Shown here one piece after another: positions 61,534 to 64,000 of a stretch of 64,000 nucleotides of DNA; position 1 is the first letter of the stretch; each line of letters starts with the position of its first letter. The DNA comes from Flavobacterium frigoritolerans (GTDB lineage Bacteria > Bacteroidota > Bacteroidia > Flavobacteriales > Flavobacteriaceae), in contig NZ_JAOZEV010000005.1 in the NCBI RefSeq assembly GCF_025847275.1, positions 186,001 to 250,000 on the forward strand, given 5' to 3'. The notes under the pieces were generated by a model. It saw only the letters and a program-made list of their open reading frames with translations. It was not told the origin of the DNA and ran no database searches. Made by a program: the position numbers and the translations under genes.

Positions 61534-62730
61534 ATGTACAAATTTTCAATGAAATCAGTATTTGCCGCATCTGCCTTTATGGTAGGGGTAAGTGGCTGTT
61601 TTGCACAAGACGTTTTGGTTAACTCTTTAAAAGTAAATGCTAGCGAAAAAAGTAAAGAGAGCTTTAAATTTACAGAGCAAATTAACTTAGGTACCACATC
61701 GGTAAAAGCACAAGGGTCTTCGGGAACGTGCTGGAGTTATTCGACAAACTCTTTTTTAGAGTCAGAAATGATCAGAATGGGGAAACAACCAGTTGAGTTG
61801 TCTCAAATTTTCTCTGCAAGAAATGTGTATGTTGAAAAAGGAGTTAATTATGTACGTATGCACGGAGCAGTTACTTTGGGTGACGGTGGAGCATTGCATG
61901 ATGTAATTAATATGTATAAAAAATACGGAACAGTTCCTAGAGAAGTTTATACAGGATTAAACTACGGGACAGATAAAAATAAATTTGCTGAAATGGGAGC
62001 TCTTATCGAAGGAGTTTTGACCGCTGTTGTTAAAAACCCAAATGGAGAATTAACTCCAAACTGGCAAAAAGCATATGCAGCCGTTATTGATTCTTATTTA
62101 GGAAAAGTGCCGGAAAACTTTACATACAAAGGAAAAAATTACACACCACAATCATTTGCAAAAGAGGTGGTAGGTATTAATCCAGATGAATATATCGAAA
62201 TGTCATCGTTTACAACAGCGCCATATTACCAAAAAACAACTATGATGGTGCCGGACAACTGGTCATTTGATCAAGTGTATAATGTAAAAGTAAATGACAT
62301 GACAGATGTTATTGATAATGCATTAAAAAAAGGATATACAGTTGCTTGGGCTACCGATGTAAGTGAGAAAAGCTTTAGCTGGAAAAACGGAGTTGCTTAT
62401 GTAGCGAACAAAAAGTTCGATGATATGACAGCCGATGAAAAAGCAAACATGTTTAATGGACCAAAAGAAGAGCCTGAAATTACTGCCGAAATGCGTCAGG
62501 CTGCTTTTGATAATTATACAACAACAGACGATCACGGAATGCACATTATTGGTTTAGCCAAAGATCAAACAGGTAAAGAATACTATATCGTTAAAAATTC
62601 TTGGGGTGTAACAAATGACTACAAAGGCTTTTTGTTTGTGACCAAAAATTTCGTGAAGTATAAAACTACTGCTCTTATGGTAAACAAAGGCGGAATACCA
62701 ACGGAAATCGCTAAAAAACTAGGGGTTTAA
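61534..62730 (+). CDS. C1-family cysteine peptidase (bleomycin hydrolase/PepC type), secreted
   Basis: A 398-residue protein. It has a signal peptide (ending near SGCFAQ; a lipobox-like cysteine is at VSGC), then a papain-type core: active-site cysteine in GSSGTCWSYS, His in DDHGMHIIGLA and Asn in KNSWGVTNDYKGF. The wide insert around SARNVYVEKGVNY and the DALHDV-type loops suggest the bleomycin-hydrolase (C1B) branch. These are aminopeptidases. The first of two in-frame Met codons is used. It is monocistronic. Confidence 0.93.
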   Translation: MYKFSMKSVFAASAFMVGVSGCFAQDVLVNSLKVNASEKSKESFKFTEQINLGTTSVKAQGSSGTCWSYSTNSFLESEMIRMGKQPVELSQIFSARNVYVEKGVNYVRMHGAVTLGDGGALHDVINMYKKYGTVPREVYTGLNYGTDKNKFAEMGALIEGVLTAVVKNPNGELTPNWQKAYAAVIDSYLGKVPENFTYKGKNYTPQSFAKEVVGINPDEYIEMSSFTTAPYYQKTTMMVPDNWSFDQVYNVKVNDMTDVIDNALKKGYTVAWATDVSEKSFSWKNGVAYVANKKFDDMTADEKANMFNGPKEEPEITAEMRQAAFDNYTTTDDHGMHIIGLAKDQTGKEYYIVKNSWGVTNDYKGFLFVTKNFVKYKTTALMVNKGGIPTEIAKKLGV

Positions 62731-62753
62731 GTTTATTTCGAATTTTGAAATAT

Positions 62754-62790
62754 AGAAAAAGCGCTGCAAGTAATTGCAGCGCTTTTTTTG
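62754..62790 (+). terminator. Terminator after the C1 peptidase gene
   Basis: GCGCTGCAA-GTAA-TTGCAGCGC (62761-62782) with an A-run before and T7 after. Confidence 0.9.
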
Positions 62791-62852
62791 GTTTAAAGAC
62801 GAAGGTTCGAAGAATCTTTCTCTTTATCAATAATATATTTTCTAAAAAGAAT

Positions 62853-63248
62853 CTACTTCCCTTTCAATAACTTCTCTAAATATTCGACTTTTTCTTTTTC
62901 AGCCAAAACCAAACGTTCGTAAAGTTCTACAACTTTATCAAGCGGATTGAAATTGGGTTGAACATTAATGGCATTAATTGTTGAGTTATCATGACTACTA
63001 AAAGTGTTATTGATAATATTCAATACAGTTTCATCGCTATAATTTTTAATTGCTTCAGCGGAAACTCCTAATACTTCAGCAATTTTTTGAAGTTTTTCAT
63101 CATCAACAATTTCGCTTCCTTCAATATTAGAAATAGATTGCTGGCTTATGCCAATTGCTATTGCAAGTGCTTCTTGTTTCATTCCTCTAAGCTCTCTGAT
63201 TCGGCTTATGTTTCTTCCAATATGTTTTGATTTTGTTGCTGTATTCAT
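62853..63248 (-). CDS. XRE-family HTH regulator
   Basis: A 131-residue protein with an N-terminal Cro/C1 helix-turn-helix (about 10-68: MKQEALAIAIGISQQSISNIEG, then LQKIAEVLGVSAEAIKNY) and a C-terminal helix rich in Leu and Glu/Lys (KVVELYERLVLAEKEKVEYLEKLL) that may form a coiled-coil dimer. It is divergent from the unknown gene at 63425. I recall this type as common in flavobacteria. Targets unknown. Confidence 0.9.
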   Translation of the reverse strand: MNTATKSKHIGRNISRIRELRGMKQEALAIAIGISQQSISNIEGSEIVDDEKLQKIAEVLGVSAEAIKNYSDETVLNIINNTFSSHDNSTINAINVQPNFNPLDKVVELYERLVLAEKEKVEYLEKLLKGK

Positions 63249-63424
63249 AGTTCAAAGATATTTAAAATTCTTGAGAGATTATCTGTATGGTAAAACACAA
63301 GTTTGTATTTGTGAGATACAATTTCGAATGTTTCAGTATGATATAATCTATTGTTTAATTGTGATGTGTTAAACAAAAGTACAATTTTTCGCATAGGTAG
63401 CGATTGAAAACAAAAAATATAAAA

Positions 63425-63703
63425 ATGCAAAAAGAAAATCATATTCCATTAGATCATGATGAGGTAATGTTAGCTGTGGCGAGATTCCTTTCGGCACTTT
63501 GTTTAGAAGGAGAGTTTCGGTATCAACCTGATTATTTAGCTGAAATTTTTGAGGATATCCTCAAAACTGAAATTGGCGATGACCTAGATCTGCGAACTAA
63601 AATGATAAGTTGTGTCAAAACCAGTAAGATGTTAGCTAAGGCACTCGAGCCGTTCTCAGATGTACAAATAGCCAAAGCTTGTGTTGGAGTTGCCGAAGTT
63701 TAA
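63425..63703 (+). CDS. Hypothetical small protein
   Basis: Unrecognised 92-residue acidic, helical protein. I start at the ATG at 63425 (MQKENHIPLDHDEVMLAVARF); a TTG 21 bases earlier is less likely. It has no signal peptide or membrane part. It is divergent from the XRE gene, 176 bp apart, so it may be its target. Function unknown. Confidence 0.65.
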   Translation: MQKENHIPLDHDEVMLAVARFLSALCLEGEFRYQPDYLAEIFEDILKTEIGDDLDLRTKMISCVKTSKMLAKALEPFSDVQIAKACVGVAEV

Positions 63704-63764
63704 TATTGTTTGTTGTGGGGCTTAATTTTGGTTTAATTGTGAAGTTATAAAGTTGAGCCGTTTT

Positions 63765-63866
63765 TTTACCGCAAAGCCCGCAAAGTTAAAAACCGCAAAG
63801 TTCGCAAAGCTTATAGATCAAGCTTTGCGAACTTTGCATAAATCCTAGCGTTTTCCTTTGCGGTTA
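63765..63866. repeat. AACCGCAAAG-type repeat cluster
   Basis: TTACCGCAAAGCCCGCAAAG, AAACCGCAAAGTTCGCAAAGC, the inverted GCTTTGCGAACTTTGC and CCTTTGCGGTTAAA. The middle pair makes a long hairpin with AGCTTATAGATCAAGCT-type symmetry. The same family is near 21.9 and 34.28 kb. Confidence 0.75.
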
Positions 63867-63887
63867 AAGACTAGGTATTTTTTAAAC

Positions 63888-63922
63888 AAAAAAAAGACCA
63901 TCATTTCTGATAGTCTTTTTTG
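63888..63922 (-). terminator. Terminator after tRNA-Asn
   Basis: AAAAAGACCATCA and TGATAGTCTTTTT (about 63892-63920) form a stem with A/T flanks, directly after the 3' end of the tRNA on the minus strand. Confidence 0.75.
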
Positions 63923-63996
63923 CTCCCTCTCTTGGGCTCGAACCAAGGACCCTCTGATTAACAGTCAGATGCTCTAACCAACTGAGCTAAGAAGGA
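63923..63996 (-). tRNA. tRNA-Asn (GUU)
   Basis: A 74-nt tRNA on the minus strand. The acceptor arm TCCTTCT (63990-63996) pairs with AGAGGGA (63924-63930) with one G-U pair and a G discriminator. The D-arm reads GCTCAGTTGGTTAGAGC, the anticodon arm TCTGA-CTGTTAA-TCAGA (anticodon GTT) and the T-arm CTTGG-TTCGAGC-CCAAG. The CCA end is not encoded. Confidence 0.95.
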
Positions 63997-64000
63997 ATCA

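Noticed and set aside
62853..63703. Toxin-antitoxin pair
   Set aside because: The genes are divergent rather than in tandem, and neither the XRE protein nor the unknown protein shows a toxin motif.

Overview
This window comes from the chromosome of a Bacteroidetes bacterium, most likely a Flavobacterium. The DNA is AT-rich, and the genes carry markers typical of that group: the gliding lipoprotein GldH beside RicT, an M4 protease with a type IX secretion (T9SS) C-terminal signal, a TonB receptor with a carboxypeptidase-like N-terminal domain, promoters with a TAnnTTTG -7 box, a lycopene cyclase, and many SP-II lipoproteins. There is no rRNA, CRISPR array or prophage. One tRNA-Asn sits at the right end.

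Layout. 0-2.7 kb: two unknown genes, then an overlapping GNAT-hemF unit. 2.7-4.0 kb: an array of about 137-bp units built from REP-like palindromes, beside an IS200/RAYT-like transposase broken by one stop codon. 4-17 kb: housekeeping and envelope genes (DUF4421-like protein, class I aldolase, DUF4836-like protein with a lipoprotein, hemB, cytochrome c, Ogt, a PolB-type exonuclease, an AlkZ-like glycosylase, an SpmA-SpmB fusion). 17-27 kb: secreted M4 protease, scoAB, PBP1A, gldH-ricT. 27.8-30.7 kb: a trhO-trhP-ferredoxin operon for wobble-uridine hydroxylation. 31-34 kb: bacilliredoxin, TPR protein, lycopene cyclase, thioredoxin-like protein. 34.5-44.6 kb: a metal-homeostasis block (TonB receptor, FAD oxidoreductase, MerC-like protein, Fur-family regulator, NRAMP-Usp fusion, DtxR/MntR regulator, feoA-feoB and a tiny Feo-associated peptide). 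44.7-51 kb: an SCO protein and two near-identical M13 peptidases flanking an EamA permease. 51-64 kb: mixed metabolic genes, a large membrane M28 peptidase, a GNAT-nitrilase fusion, a short SSB, a C1 peptidase, an XRE regulator and tRNA-Asn.

How the genes work together. The clearest system is metal control. A DtxR-type palindrome lies over the -7 box of the TonB receptor gene, and a matching one lies just upstream of the mntH promoter, with the regulator gene directly downstream of mntH. This suggests a manganese (or iron) regulon that includes a dedicated outer-membrane receptor. Two copies of a TGCAA-N5-TTGCA palindrome separate a Fur-family gene from the divergent merC-oxidoreductase pair. 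The trh operon carries both known routes to ho5U34 in tRNA, and its TrhO has an extra C-terminal domain about half identical to the C-terminal domain of the neighbouring TrhP.

The intergenic DNA is rich in dispersed repeats: three REP-like palindromes in composite modules, a CTTCGACTCCGCTCAGG family, AACCGCAAAG clusters, inverted-repeat blocks with CTAAGGTTCTGAGG arms, and a 134-136 bp MITE-like element present twice in opposite orientations. All family and function calls are from reading the sequence; no database search was run.
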